DNA from: Actinomycetes bacterium
GTDB lineage: Bacteria; Actinomycetota; Acidimicrobiia; Acidimicrobiales; Ilumatobacteraceae
Length of the DNA: 36,007 bases
Assembly: GCA_025359865.1 (NCBI GenBank)
Contig: JANYDH010000179.1
Span: 1 to 36,007, forward strand
Direction: 5' to 3'
Below, piece after piece: positions 9,491 to 17,106 of this stretch. The notes beneath the pieces were generated by a model. The model was not told the origin of the DNA. It saw only the letters and a list, made by a program, of their open reading frames with translations, and ran no database searches. Made by a program: the position numbers and the translations under genes. Position 1 is the first letter of the stretch; each line of letters opens with the position of its first letter.

Positions 9491-9790
9491 CGGAGCGTAT
9501 GATTCATCCAACTCGACGCAACCAACAACTTGGCTAACCGGCGACTCGAAACGCACCACTACCAACAGCGATTCGTCTCGACGGTTACGCAGTCGTTCGC
9601 CGACGTGCTGCTGCCCGAGGTGCTGCTGCCCGACGCGCTGGTCCCAGACGCCGAGGGGATCAGCTCCGGGCACAGCGATGCACTCGCCTCTCGGTCAGCG
9701 TTGTCGATGAGTTGGGCGGACCGCGGCGCTTCCACGAACAAGTCGGGTTCTCTGGCACCGGCGAAGTCGACGATGGCGATGTCGTAACAG
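9491..9790. other. Ambiguous stretch, probable decayed coding sequence
   Basis: No convincing complete gene. A plus-strand frame from after a TGA at 9500 (ILQ-like start missing; it reads FIQLDATNNLANRRLE...) to the TAA at 9785-9787 has high third-position GC but no good start codon. A minus-strand frame from about 9810 to 9559 reads RCDNCYDIAIVDFAG... and ends in a Ser/Gly/Thr tail; it too lacks an ATG or GTG before 9741. Both frames share the same wobble column, so codon bias cannot choose between them. A 15-bp unit GTGCTGCTGCCCGAG is tandemly repeated at 9604-9633. I read this as a remnant or a small gene with an unusual start. Confidence 0.35.
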
Positions 9791-10144
9791 TTGTCGCAAC
9801 GATGCCATTATGAATACTGTCGTGACGAACGAAGGTACGTCTGCACACGCGCATGGGCGGAGAAGATCCAGCTACGAGTAGCACGTCGGGCTGGCGGTGA
9901 CGCCATCGCCGGCATCCTCTGGAATTCGCGACAAGCCGACCTGCACGCACGAAGTCGTCCGGACGGATTGCTCGCCGATGTGCTCCACCATGCCCCAGCC
10001 GAGGTCGTCGTCGCATGGCATCCACACGGGCTGGCCCGTCCATTCCGGATGACCGGACGAACCGTGCCGCCCATCGAGAACGGCGAACCGGCCCGCCTGC
10101 TGCAAGAACTCTCCTGCCTCATCGGAGCACCGATCGAACACTGA
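9791..10144 (+). CDS. Hypothetical protein, start uncertain
   Basis: 117 aa if begun at the TTG at 9791. From about residue 23 the frame looks truly coding (QLRVARRAGGDAIAGILWNS..., then DGLLADVLHHAPAEVVVAWHPHGLARPF, ending LIGAPIEH), with actinobacterial codon bias. I do not recognise the family. The first 22 residues look unlike the rest, with several Cys and Tyr residues. A clean ATG at 9810 lies in another frame and runs only 23 codons (MNTVVTNEGTSAHAHG...), so a small frameshift near the 5' end may have separated the natural start from the body. It sits between the ambiguous stretch and the convergent coaE, with 18 nt between stops. Possibly a pseudogene. Confidence 0.5.
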   Translation: MSQRCHYEYCRDERRYVCTRAWAEKIQLRVARRAGGDAIAGILWNSRQADLHARSRPDGLLADVLHHAPAEVVVAWHPHGLARPFRMTGRTVPPIENGEPARLLQELSCLIGAPIEH

Positions 10145-10162
10145 TTCGCGCGAGGGTGCTGT

Positions 10163-10804
10163 TCAGTCGGCCTGCGGCTGACGTGCTGGCAGCTCGAAGT
10201 CGCTCGGCAGCTGTGGTAACCCGAGCAACGAATCCCAGATCATGTCGACCTGCTCGGTCAGCGCGTCGACCGTGCCACTGTTGTCGATCACGTACGTCGC
10301 CCGTTCGAGTCGTTGCTCTCGTGTCGCCTGCCGGGCCATCCTCGCCCGTGCATCGGCTTCGTCGAAGCCGCGAAAGTCAACCAGACGTTGCACCTGTTGC
10401 TCCTCGGGCAGGTCGACCACGATGGTGGCCTGCAATCCCTCACGCGGGTTCTCGGTGAGCAACGGAATGTCCATCACCACGACGTTGTCGGTGGCGCGCT
10501 GAGCCATGACACGACTGTTGACCACAACACCAATCGCTGGATGGACGATGGCATTGAGCGCCTTGAGCGCGTCAGCGTCGGCAAACGCGATCGCCGCGAG
10601 CGCCGCCCTGTCAAGACTCCCATCGGCAGCAATGACTCCGGACCCGAATCGGTCGGAAAGCTTCTCCAGCAACGGTGAGCCAGGTTGCTGCACCTCGCGG
10701 GTGATCGCGTCGGCGTCGATGATGATCGCACCGCGTTCGGCGAGCAGCACACTGACGGTGGACTTGCCGGAACCAATGCCGCCTGTCAGTCCTACAAGGA
10801 TCAT
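10163..10804 (-). CDS. coaE: Dephospho-CoA kinase
   Basis: 213 aa. CoaE phosphorylates the 3'-hydroxyl of dephospho-CoA, the last step of coenzyme A synthesis in the cytoplasm. The P-loop GLTGGIGSGKS is at about residues 5-15, followed by IIDADAITREVQQPGSP (the Asp-Ala-Asp substrate region), LNAIVHPAIG, DIPLLTEN and RMARQATREQRLERA. These are the usual CoaE blocks in the usual order. I start at MILVGLTGG; the frame continues upstream to 10852 but adds only 16 unlike residues that would overlap the divergent gene at 10845. In many actinobacteria coaE lies directly beside uvrB; here about 1.3 kb with a GNAT gene and poorly defined sequence has come in between. Confidence 0.96.
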   Translation of the reverse strand: MILVGLTGGIGSGKSTVSVLLAERGAIIIDADAITREVQQPGSPLLEKLSDRFGSGVIAADGSLDRAALAAIAFADADALKALNAIVHPAIGVVVNSRVMAQRATDNVVVMDIPLLTENPREGLQATIVVDLPEEQQVQRLVDFRGFDEADARARMARQATREQRLERATYVIDNSGTVDALTEQVDMIWDSLLGLPQLPSDFELPARQPQAD

Positions 10805-10832
10805 GCGCTGCAGTCTGGCCGATGACATTCGG

Positions 10833-10838
10833 TAATGT
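10833..10838 (+). promoter_or_regulatory. -10 element for leaderless start at 10845
   Basis: TAATGT lies exactly 6 nt before the ATG of the ABM-domain gene, with no Shine-Dalgarno sequence, so the message probably begins at the start codon. Confidence 0.45.
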
Positions 10839-10844
10839 TCACGG

Positions 10845-11249
10845 ATGGCCACGATTCTCGCTCACATCACCGTCAAGCCCGGCATGTCGGCTCGCTTCGA
10901 GCAGATTGCACGCACACTGTATTCGTCCACCAACGACACGGAACCGAACGTGCGCCGGTACGAGCACTGGCGTGGCGCCGAGGAGGGCACGTATTACACC
11001 CTGCTGTCCTTCGATGGCTTCAACGACTTCATCCACCACCAGACCAGCGAGCACCACGAGACGGCCTCGGCTCAGTTGGGCGAGGTGCTCGCGGGCATCA
11101 AGTTGGAGTGGGTCGACCCAATCGCCGGGGCCGCACCGCTCGCCCCCACCACCAGAGAAGCGCTACCCGACGACCCAACCGACCTGTTCCGCAAGTACGC
11201 ACAGCGCTTCGCCGCGCAGATCGCCCCATGGTGGAACGACCTCGCCTGA
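10845..11249 (+). CDS. ABM-fold (antibiotic biosynthesis monooxygenase-like) protein
   Basis: 134 aa. The N-terminal 95 residues have the pattern of the dimeric alpha-beta barrel ABM family: MATILAHITVKPGMSARFEQIARTL, then VRRYEHWRGAEEGTYYTLLSFDGFNDFIHHQTSEHHETA. The second segment carries the conserved His-rich turn (HHQTSEHHE). Members include cofactor-free monooxygenases, haem-degrading enzymes and small scavengers of reactive compounds; which reaction applies cannot be read here. The tail (residues 100-134) adds PTDLFRKYAQRFAAQIAPWWNDLA, probably one more helix. Divergent from coaE with a 40-bp gap; TAATGT 6 nt before the ATG suggests a leaderless message. Confidence 0.75.
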   Translation: MATILAHITVKPGMSARFEQIARTLYSSTNDTEPNVRRYEHWRGAEEGTYYTLLSFDGFNDFIHHQTSEHHETASAQLGEVLAGIKLEWVDPIAGAAPLAPTTREALPDDPTDLFRKYAQRFAAQIAPWWNDLA

Positions 11250-11265
11250 CTGGGAGCTGACCACC

Positions 11266-11289
11266 TGGCTGGCTGGATGGATAGATGGA
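11266..11289. repeat. Tetranucleotide tract upstream of a secreted-protein gene
   Basis: TGGC TGGC TGGA TGGA TAGA TGGA: six units of a 4-bp pattern, 32 bp before the ATG at 11321. It lies in the 5' region of the next gene, where a change in unit number could alter spacing or an upstream start. Confidence 0.75.
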
Positions 11290-11320
11290 TGTGGCTCTCG
11301 GAAGCCGACACCGTGTCGAA

Positions 11321-12439
11321 ATGCGTAGAGGTCTCGTGCCGATGTTGCTCCCCGTCGCCGGTTTCACCCTGCTCGCAACTACGTGTGGCACGGATAAGCC
11401 TGCAACACAGCCGACCGAGTTTTCTGTCGTAGCGCTGTTGGCTCAGGTACCTGAATCCGCTGTCGAGGATGTGCGCAGCGTCACTGTCGTCTTCGGAGAT
11501 CTTGATGCCGCATCGGTTGCGGCCGGGGTGCGCCGGCCCGATCCCGCGAAACCGCTCGATGACACCGAGATTCGAAACTGGGCAGGGGCAATCCAGGGAT
11601 TCACCCCGGCCGGAGGCGACAAGCCAAGTTCGGTCATCATGGTGTCGCCGGAGTTCTTGGGGTCCAGGGGATACGCGCTGTCTGCCGAGCTCGTTGCGGA
11701 GATCGGGTTTTCGCTGCTCGACGTCCACTCGTTCATCGAGTACCAGAACGTACCGAGTTCGTTCACCGTGTTCCGAGCAGATGTCGGCGCACAGGGCCTG
11801 ACGCAGGCGATGGGTGTTCCGACGAACAACAGGTGGAAACTCGGTGGCGCGGACGGCGATTTCGGCGTTGCCCCTTCGGCAGCTCGACGGGTTGGTGAAT
11901 CGTTGAGAATTGGGGCCCGCGACGGGTTCATCGGCATATCGCGCACTTCCGCGCCGATCACAGCCTGGCTTGAACCCTCCGTCAAGACACTGGTCAATGA
12001 CCCTGCGTTGGCGGCAATCGCCAAGCAGCTCGATGGAGCGAAGGTGTATTCCGCGTGGGTGAGCAAGCGCGACAGGTCTGTCGGAGACAGCGGTAACCCG
12101 GCTGTCGCCGACGTCAGGGCCAAGGGATGGCTGCTACAACCGTTCGACGCCGTCGGTCTCGGAAGCAGCCTCGTTGATGGTCACCCTGTTGCCACACTCG
12201 TCTATCACCACGCCAGCACCGCCGAGGCCAAGGCCAAGGCCAACGGTGAGATACTTGCACGGCTGTTCGCGCAAGGGTTGAGCTCCGAGTCGCAAGAACC
12301 ATTCGCCCAATTCGTTTCGGTCAAAGACATCACCGTCGATGGTGTGACGGTGATCGTGACATTGCTCCCCAAGGACACACCCCCTTCAGCAGTGTGGAAG
12401 ATGGCGTTCGACGACGATCTCCCGTTCCTACACGAGTGA
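11321..12439 (+). CDS. Secreted or lipid-anchored protein of unknown function
   Basis: 372 aa. The N-terminus MRRGLVPMLLPVAGFTLLATTCG is an export signal with Cys22 at the lipoprotein position, but LATTC is a poor lipobox (Thr at -1 and -2), so lipidation is doubtful. I recognise no domain. The mature part is mixed alpha/beta, with one long region (about 80-180) reading SSVIMVSPEFLGSRGYALSAELVAEIGFSLLDVHSFIEYQNVPSSFTVFRADVG and a C-terminal strand pair ending TVIVTLLPKDTPPSAVWKMAFDDDLPF. The frame also opens at 11285, but the ATG at 11321 starts the signal sequence directly. It stands between the ABM gene and a convergent amidohydrolase (15 nt between stops). Its function is not inferable. 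Confidence 0.7.
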   Translation: MRRGLVPMLLPVAGFTLLATTCGTDKPATQPTEFSVVALLAQVPESAVEDVRSVTVVFGDLDAASVAAGVRRPDPAKPLDDTEIRNWAGAIQGFTPAGGDKPSSVIMVSPEFLGSRGYALSAELVAEIGFSLLDVHSFIEYQNVPSSFTVFRADVGAQGLTQAMGVPTNNRWKLGGADGDFGVAPSAARRVGESLRIGARDGFIGISRTSAPITAWLEPSVKTLVNDPALAAIAKQLDGAKVYSAWVSKRDRSVGDSGNPAVADVRAKGWLLQPFDAVGLGSSLVDGHPVATLVYHHASTAEAKAKANGEILARLFAQGLSSESQEPFAQFVSVKDITVDGVTVIVTLLPKDTPPSAVWKMAFDDDLPFLHE

Positions 12440-12454
12440 CGATCTCGCTCCTGA

Positions 12455-14215
12455 TTAGCTGCTGCGCACCAGGCGACCGGGGCGTGCTCCGGTGTCAGCA
12501 TCGTGGCGTCGGGTCACGACACCATTGACCATGGTGGCCAGGTAGCCCGACACCGGTTGGATCAGGCGTGTGCCACCGGCCGGAAGGTCGTGGAAGGCCT
12601 TCGGCGGCGACACCGACAAACCATCGAGATCGATGACGTTGATGTCGGCGCGCAACCCCGCCGCCAGCGTGCCGCGATCGCGCAGGCCGTACAGCGCAGC
12701 GTTACGGGCCGTCTGCTTGGCAACAAGGAACTCCAACGGAATGCGCTCCCCCCGCCGCCGGTCTCGCGCCCAGTACGACAACTGCGTGGTGGGCATCGAG
12801 GCATCGCAGATGAGCGTCACATGCGCTCCGGCATCGCTCAGCCCGGTAACCGTTGCCGGGTGGACCAGCATCTCGCGCAGTACCTCCTGGGCGGCGTGTA
12901 CATCGAGGCCGCCCATCAGCGCACCCATCGCCAAACCGTCCTGCTCGAGCAGGAAGTCGTACAGCACGCTGAGGATGTCATCGCCGGTAGCGGCCGCCCT
13001 GGCACCGAGACACGACGACATCTCCGGTTCGTAATCAACCGGATCGGCAAGCGGGTAGATGACCGGCGCGGCCATCTGGAACAGGGTGTACAGGTTGGCC
13101 ATCGAGCCCGGCTCAGCCACGGCAACATCGCCCTCGGACAAGATCGCAGCCTTCACCTCGGCCTTGGCCATCTCGCGCACACGCTCGGCAATCGGCAACC
13201 CGGCCATGCGCATGTACGTCGGTCGGCGCTGGAACGCGTGGTACCCCGACAACCCGGTCACGAGGCCGATCGGTCGAGATGGGACCTGGGGAAACAGTTG
13301 CGCCCCGGCGGCATTTGCATCGAGAGTCATCTGCAGCAAGTGACGCCACGTATCGGGTGGGTAGTCCGGCGACTGCACCAACGTGAACGTCACCGGACGA
13401 CCGCTGGCACGCGAGAACGAATCCATCAGCTTTAGTTCGGCCTCGGGTGTGGTGCGCTCACCACCCAACCCCTCGAGCTTGCCGACGGTTCCGGCCGGAA
13501 TCATCTCGAAGACACCCTTGCCGACTGCGCCCATCGCTCGCGCAATGGCAAGCAGTTCCTCGTCAGCGGCGAACGTGCCCGGCACCGGCGAGCCCCAGAG
13601 CGAACGGTGCCCGATGGTACGCGAGGTACTGAACCCGAGCGCGCCGGCCTGAATCGCCTCGGCCACGAGCGCCGACATCTGTGACAAATCCTCAGCGGTG
13701 GCATCTTCGTTGTCAGAACCGCGCTCGCCCATCACGTAGTACCGCACCGAACCATGCGCGATCTGGGCACCGATGTCGAGCGAGTACTGACGACCGGCGA
13801 TGTAGTCCATGTACTCGGGGAAGCTCTCCCACCGTCCCCACTCGATCCCTTCGTACAACGCGGTGCCGGGGATGTCTTCGACGCCTTCCATCAGTTCGAT
13901 CAGCGACTTCTCGCCGCCTGGGCGGACCGGCGCGAACCCGACACCGCAGTTGCCCATCACGATGGTGGTGGCGCCGTTGCCGGCCGATGGGTCCATCACT
14001 TCGTCCCAACTCACCTGGCCGTCGTAGTGCGTGTGAACGTCCACCCATCCGGGGGTGACGATCGCCCCATCGGCATCGATCGTGTTCGCCGCCGCGTCGG
14101 TGATGGTGCCGCCGACCTGCACGATGCGGCCGTCCTTGACAGACACGTCGCCCCGAATGGGGGCACCGCCAGACCCGTCGACAATCGTGCCGCCCTTGAT
14201 GACCTGATCGAGCAT
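12455..14215 (-). CDS. Amidohydrolase family 3 / N-acyl-D-amino-acid deacylase-like
   Basis: 586 aa. The start LDQVIKGGTIVDGSGGAPIRGDVSVKDGRIVQVG is the N-terminal beta-sandwich of the amidohydrolase superfamily. The metal motif VDVHTHYDGQVSWD follows (HTH at 61-63), and GNCGVGFAP contains the Cys (about 90) that bridges metals in D-aminoacylases. HVTLICD within LSDAGAHVTLICDASMP supplies the late catalytic Asp/His region. Relatives hydrolyse N-acyl-D-amino acids; many actinobacterial paralogues of this length are uncharacterised, so the substrate is uncertain. AGGGGG lies 8 nt before the ATG, a good ribosome site. The acyl-CoA synthetase gene lies upstream on the same strand, about 110 bp away and separated by hairpins, so these are probably separate transcription units. 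Confidence 0.88.
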   Translation of the reverse strand: MLDQVIKGGTIVDGSGGAPIRGDVSVKDGRIVQVGGTITDAAANTIDADGAIVTPGWVDVHTHYDGQVSWDEVMDPSAGNGATTIVMGNCGVGFAPVRPGGEKSLIELMEGVEDIPGTALYEGIEWGRWESFPEYMDYIAGRQYSLDIGAQIAHGSVRYYVMGERGSDNEDATAEDLSQMSALVAEAIQAGALGFSTSRTIGHRSLWGSPVPGTFAADEELLAIARAMGAVGKGVFEMIPAGTVGKLEGLGGERTTPEAELKLMDSFSRASGRPVTFTLVQSPDYPPDTWRHLLQMTLDANAAGAQLFPQVPSRPIGLVTGLSGYHAFQRRPTYMRMAGLPIAERVREMAKAEVKAAILSEGDVAVAEPGSMANLYTLFQMAAPVIYPLADPVDYEPEMSSCLGARAAATGDDILSVLYDFLLEQDGLAMGALMGGLDVHAAQEVLREMLVHPATVTGLSDAGAHVTLICDASMPTTQLSYWARDRRRGERIPLEFLVAKQTARNAALYGLRDRGTLAAGLRADINVIDLDGLSVSPPKAFHDLPAGGTRLIQPVSGYLATMVNGVVTRRHDADTGARPGRLVRSS

Positions 14216-14235
14216 GTCGGTATCCCCCTAGTAAC

Positions 14236-14288
14236 CGGTGCAATCCGCACCGCAGTGATCTCGGCTCCGAGACTAGGGCGACTCTCGG
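14236..14288. terminator. Two hairpins between acyl-CoA synthetase and amidohydrolase
   Basis: Reading downstream of the synthetase stop (minus strand): CCGAGA-N10-TCTCGG (14267-14288), then CGGTGC-aatcc-GCACCG (14236-14252). The first may terminate the synthetase transcript. The second lies in the leader of the amidohydrolase gene. Neither has a T tract. Confidence 0.4.
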
Positions 14289-14323
14289 GCACGACGTAGG
14301 GTCAGAGCACGTCGAGGCCGTTC

Positions 14324-15931
14324 TCAGAGCTCGGTCAGTTCGCCGTTCGACCATTGATTGCGTAGCTTGAACTTCTGGATCTTGCCCGAACCGGTGAGCG
14401 GGAATTCGTCGAGGGCGAACCAGTGCCGCGGAGTCTTGTGTGGCGCGAGGTGCTCGCGCATATACGCGAACAATTCGTTCTTGTCGACGACTTCACCGGG
14501 TGCGGGTCGTACGAACGCGGCGACCTCCTCTCCCCACTTGTCGTCGGGCAGACCGACGACAGCCACCTCGCCGACCTTCGGATGGCGGAACAGCAACTCC
14601 TCCAACTCCCGTGGGTACACGTTCTCGCCGCCGCGAATGATCATGTCCTTCAGCCGTCCCTCGATCGTGCAATAGCCCCGATCATCCATCGCACACAGGT
14701 CGCCGGTATGCAGCCACCCGTCGGCATCGATTGCTGCAGCGGTCGCTTCATCATTTTCAAAGTAGCCACGCATGACGTGATAGCCGCGGGTGCAGTACTC
14801 GCCAATCTCCCCGATCGGGAGTGTTGCACCAGTGTCGGGGTCGATCACCTTGACCTCTACGCCGGGCATCGGCGACCCGATAGTGCCGGCCTTGTCGGCG
14901 ATTGTGTCGGTCGGTTTGGTCATCGATGCCACGGGTGAACACTCGGTCTGTCCGAACACAATGGTAAACGGGGCTCCGAGCCGCTCCTCGAGCGCCGTGA
15001 CCAGCGCGGCAGGCACCGTGGACCCACCCGAGCAGACCGCATCGACCGACGACATGTCGGTGGTAGCAAAGCTGGGGTGCTCCATCAGAGCGACGAGCAT
15101 CGTCGGGACGCCGAGCATCGCGTTGACGTGGTACGCGCCGAACAGTTCGAGCACGAGGCCTGGGTCGAATGCCTCGACAAGCACCTGGGTGGCCCGCTTG
15201 GACACTGCACCAATGACGCAACACACACACCCACCGGTATGGAACAGCGGCATCGTCGTGAGGAACACGGCACCATCAGCGACGCCCATCCGGTCGGCAG
15301 TGTGCGCCCCATTGTTGACGAGCCCGCGGTGATGCAGCAGCGCACCTTTCGGGAACCCCGTGGTGCCCGAGGTGTACTGGATCATCACCGGGTCGTCGGA
15401 GCGCACAACCGGCAGTTGGATCGCAACGTCGTCGCCTGCCGACACGAATTCGTCCCATCGATCGAACCGGATGATCTCGCGCAACTCGGGACACCGCGGG
15501 GCAAGCTCTTCCACGGTGGCCAGCATCGCGTTGCCCCGGAACTCGGTGGCAACCACGACGCCCGCAGCGCGGGACTGGTTGAGCACGTAGTCCACTTCGC
15601 TCGACCGGAATCCGGGGTTGACGGTCACCAGCACCAGACCTGCCAGTGCTGCACCAAACTCCATCATGATCCACTCGGGGTAGTTCGGTGCCCAGACGGC
15701 GACCCGTTCACCTGGCTCGAATCGGGTTCGCAACGCCCGGGCCGTACGCTGGGATTGCTCGTACAACTCGGAGTAGGTCCACTGGCGACGGGCTGCAGAA
15801 TCGGTGACGCCGGCGATCAGCGCGACTCGGTCCGGCACCGTCGCTGCTGCGTGAGCAAGTAGGTCGCCCAACGTGATGTCACGAACCTCCGGCTCGCTAG
15901 CGCCGATTGCGTAGGACTCTGTCAACGCCAT
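14324..15931 (-). CDS. Acyl-CoA synthetase / AMP-dependent ligase (FadD-like)
   Basis: 535 aa. Class I adenylate-forming enzyme that activates a carboxylic acid to acyl-AMP and then to acyl-CoA. Motifs: the phosphate loop YTSGTTGFPKG (about 186-196), FGQTECSP, DGWLHTGDL, the hinge GRLKDMIIRGGENVYPRELE, and the C-terminal catalytic Lys region LTGSGKIQKFKLR. The sequence resembles medium/long-chain fatty acyl-CoA synthetases of actinobacteria; chain length and substrate are not readable. Two adjacent ATGs (15934 and 15931) follow a GGGGG ribosome site; I take the second because of spacing. The frame runs further to 16033, but that part is a low-complexity repeat and not protein-like. Confidence 0.92.
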   Translation of the reverse strand: MALTESYAIGASEPEVRDITLGDLLAHAAATVPDRVALIAGVTDSAARRQWTYSELYEQSQRTARALRTRFEPGERVAVWAPNYPEWIMMEFGAALAGLVLVTVNPGFRSSEVDYVLNQSRAAGVVVATEFRGNAMLATVEELAPRCPELREIIRFDRWDEFVSAGDDVAIQLPVVRSDDPVMIQYTSGTTGFPKGALLHHRGLVNNGAHTADRMGVADGAVFLTTMPLFHTGGCVCCVIGAVSKRATQVLVEAFDPGLVLELFGAYHVNAMLGVPTMLVALMEHPSFATTDMSSVDAVCSGGSTVPAALVTALEERLGAPFTIVFGQTECSPVASMTKPTDTIADKAGTIGSPMPGVEVKVIDPDTGATLPIGEIGEYCTRGYHVMRGYFENDEATAAAIDADGWLHTGDLCAMDDRGYCTIEGRLKDMIIRGGENVYPRELEELLFRHPKVGEVAVVGLPDDKWGEEVAAFVRPAPGEVVDKNELFAYMREHLAPHKTPRHWFALDEFPLTGSGKIQKFKLRNQWSNGELTEL

Positions 15932-15993
15932 CATGACCCCCGGTCTCGTTGTCGCCGCCGCCGGCACCCGCATGAATGTAGCGCAGCAGCCGA

Positions 15994-16041
15994 GGTGCGC
16001 CGGTGCGCCGGTGCGCCATGGTCGGTGCGCCATGGTCGGTG
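15994..16041. repeat. GGTGCGCC tandem tract
   Basis: Three head-to-tail copies of GGTGCGCC (15994-16017) are followed by ATGGTC, a fourth GGTGCGCC (16024-16031), and ATGGTCGGTG again. It lies just upstream of the acyl-CoA synthetase start. Confidence 0.85.
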
Positions 16042-16109
16042 ACGAGGCGACCGAGCCGGACAGGGTGCTGCGGCCGGGACTTCTACCCGTAGCGATAGTC
16101 CACGACCAG

Positions 16110-16136
16110 ACAGGCTATCGCACGGTGCGGGTGGGG
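16110..16136 (+). repeat. Copy a of the ACAGGCTGTCGCA repeat
   Basis: ACAGGCTATCGCA followed by cggTGCGGGTGGGG. It matches copy c (minus strand, 16866-16835) over ACAGGCT-TCGCA-N3-TGCGGGTGG, with one change inside the core. A short inverted match GCGATAG lies about 20 nt upstream. Confidence 0.6.
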
Positions 16137-16186
16137 TGTGGCGGCACCCCGACCCGAGCTCACCGATGTGAGTGGTGTGGCGTGGT

Positions 16187-16238
16187 CGACACGTGGAGGC
16201 ACGTGTGCCTACGTAGCGACACGTGCCTCCACGTGTCG
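16187..16238. repeat. Perfect 20-bp inverted repeat (hairpin)
   Basis: The left arm CGACACGTGGAGGCACGTGT (16187-16206) and right arm ACACGTGCCTCCACGTGTCG (16219-16238) are exact reverse complements around the 12-nt loop gcctacgtagcg, which itself holds the palindrome TACGTA. CACGTG is also nested in each arm. No gene lies within 250 bp on the 5' side or 800 bp on the 3' side. It could be a strong terminator, a protein-binding site or part of a mobile unit. Confidence 0.9.
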
Positions 16239-16419
16239 CTGCGATCAGCGATTTGAACTCGCCACGGCGGAGACCCGGTCCCCAGCCGACTGCCCCTCAG
16301 TCGCGCGTCACACCACCTCAGCCCGTCGATGATCACAACGCGGCACTGTGAGCGAACGCGTCCCCCTCCTCTGCTCCAACTCAACCCGAGGGCTAAGCTT
16401 TGGCGTTGGGTTGTTGCCA

Positions 16420-16449
16420 ACAGGCTGTCGCACAATGCTGTTTGGTGGT
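16420..16449 (+). repeat. Copy b: left arm of a ~560-bp inverted-repeat pair
   Basis: ACAGGCTGTCGCA followed by caATGCTGTTTGGTGGT. It matches the reverse complement of 16953-16982 at 27 of 30 bases. To its left, TTTGGCGTT.GG (16400-16410) also matches sequence next to copy c, so this copy joins features of the other two. Confidence 0.8.
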
Positions 16450-16593
16450 CCGGCAGGTGAGGTTGGCCGTCTGGTCGTATTGTCGGCAACGGTGTCACGG
16501 TTGTTGCTGAACTCGTGATTGTGCCGCACAAGTCGGCTCAACATCGGCGACTGACAGCCGACCCGCCGGGCCTACCCGTTGTTGCGGTGCCAA

Positions 16594-16719
16594 GTCGCGT
16601 CGAGTTATCGGCGCTGACGACCTGAAACTCGACGCGATCCTGCCCGCTACAGCTTTCCGGGAAGAGTCGCGTCGAGTTATCGGCGCTGGCGACATGAAAC
16701 TCGACGCGATCCCGCCCGC
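16594..16719. repeat. Tandem pair of 54-bp palindromic (REP-like) units
   Basis: Two units (16594-16647 and 16666-16719, 72-bp period) differ at only a few bases. Each contains a perfect 12-bp inverted repeat, TCGCGTCGAGTT ... AACTCGACGCGA (arms 16595-16606/16626-16637 and 16667-16678/16698-16709), around a 19-nt loop, so each can form a hairpin. Paired palindromic units of this kind are typical of REP/BIME elements. Confidence 0.85.
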
Positions 16720-16834
16720 ACAGCCATCGTGGTCGCTGATCCAGACTTCCACCACCCCCGCCTGTCATGCAACGAACGTTCACGCTGCAGCGCGACCGCA
16801 CAGCCGGGGTCGGGACCGGGACCGGGATGTCGCC

Positions 16835-16866
16835 AGACTCCACCCGCAATTTGCGACAGCCTGTCA
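16835..16866 (-). repeat. Copy c of the ACAGGCTGTCGCA repeat
   Basis: On the minus strand TGACAGGCTGTCGCAAA followed by TTGCGGGTGGAGTCT. It shares TGCGGGTGG with copy a, and shares the CAGGCTGTCGCA core and the neighbouring TTTGGCGTTTGG (minus strand, 16886-16875) with copy b. Confidence 0.65.
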
Positions 16867-16952
16867 ATGACAGCCAAACGCCAAAGGTCGGACGGTTTCG
16901 CCTCACCCTCGCCTTCGTTGCGGCGGTGCTCACGGCTCCGGCCCTGAGGCGC

Positions 16953-16982
16953 ACCACCAAACAGCATCTTGCGACAGCCTGC
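16953..16982 (-). repeat. Copy d: right arm of the ~560-bp inverted-repeat pair
   Basis: On the minus strand GCAGGCTGTCGCAAG followed by ATGCTGTTTGGTGGT. It is an inverted partner of copy b; the tandem palindromic pair lies between the two. Confidence 0.8.
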
Positions 16983-17106
16983 AGAACGGTCCACTCAGCC
17001 GCAAATACCGGCGGTACGGCTGAGGATGCGCCACGACAGAGATGTACGTTCTGGGGCATGGTGCATTTTCGGGCAGATTTTCTCGTTGTCGGGCGTTGAC
17101 CATACC

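Larger units (their letters stand above)
15932..17106. other. Gene-free, repeat-dense intergenic island
   Basis: About 1.2 kb without a gene I can support on either strand. The longest open frames (for example minus 17143-16538) are low-complexity, rich in Arg/Ser, and encode the palindromic repeats. The island holds an 8-bp tandem tract, a perfect 20-bp hairpin, a tandem pair of palindromic units, and four copies of a motif around ACAGGCTGTCGCA in both orientations; these are listed separately. It may be a dead or non-autonomous mobile element, or a REP cluster. No transposase remnant was recognised. Confidence 0.7.

Noticed and set aside
12503-13435. Plus-strand frame opposite the amidohydrolase
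   Set aside because: No motif; the minus strand encodes a full amidohydrolase with metal ligands.
15932-16033. N-terminal extension of the acyl-CoA synthetase
   Set aside because: It would translate the GGTGCGCC tandem tract; the ATG at 15931 has a ribosome site and begins family-like sequence.
16245-16280. tRNA-like sequence (minus strand GCGAGTTCAAATCGC)
   Set aside because: It looks like a T-loop, but the 5-bp T stem does not pair properly and no acceptor, D or anticodon arms can be drawn around it.
16594-16719. Possible CRISPR array
   Set aside because: Only two repeat units, each itself a long palindrome, with an 18-bp spacer and no cas gene nearby.
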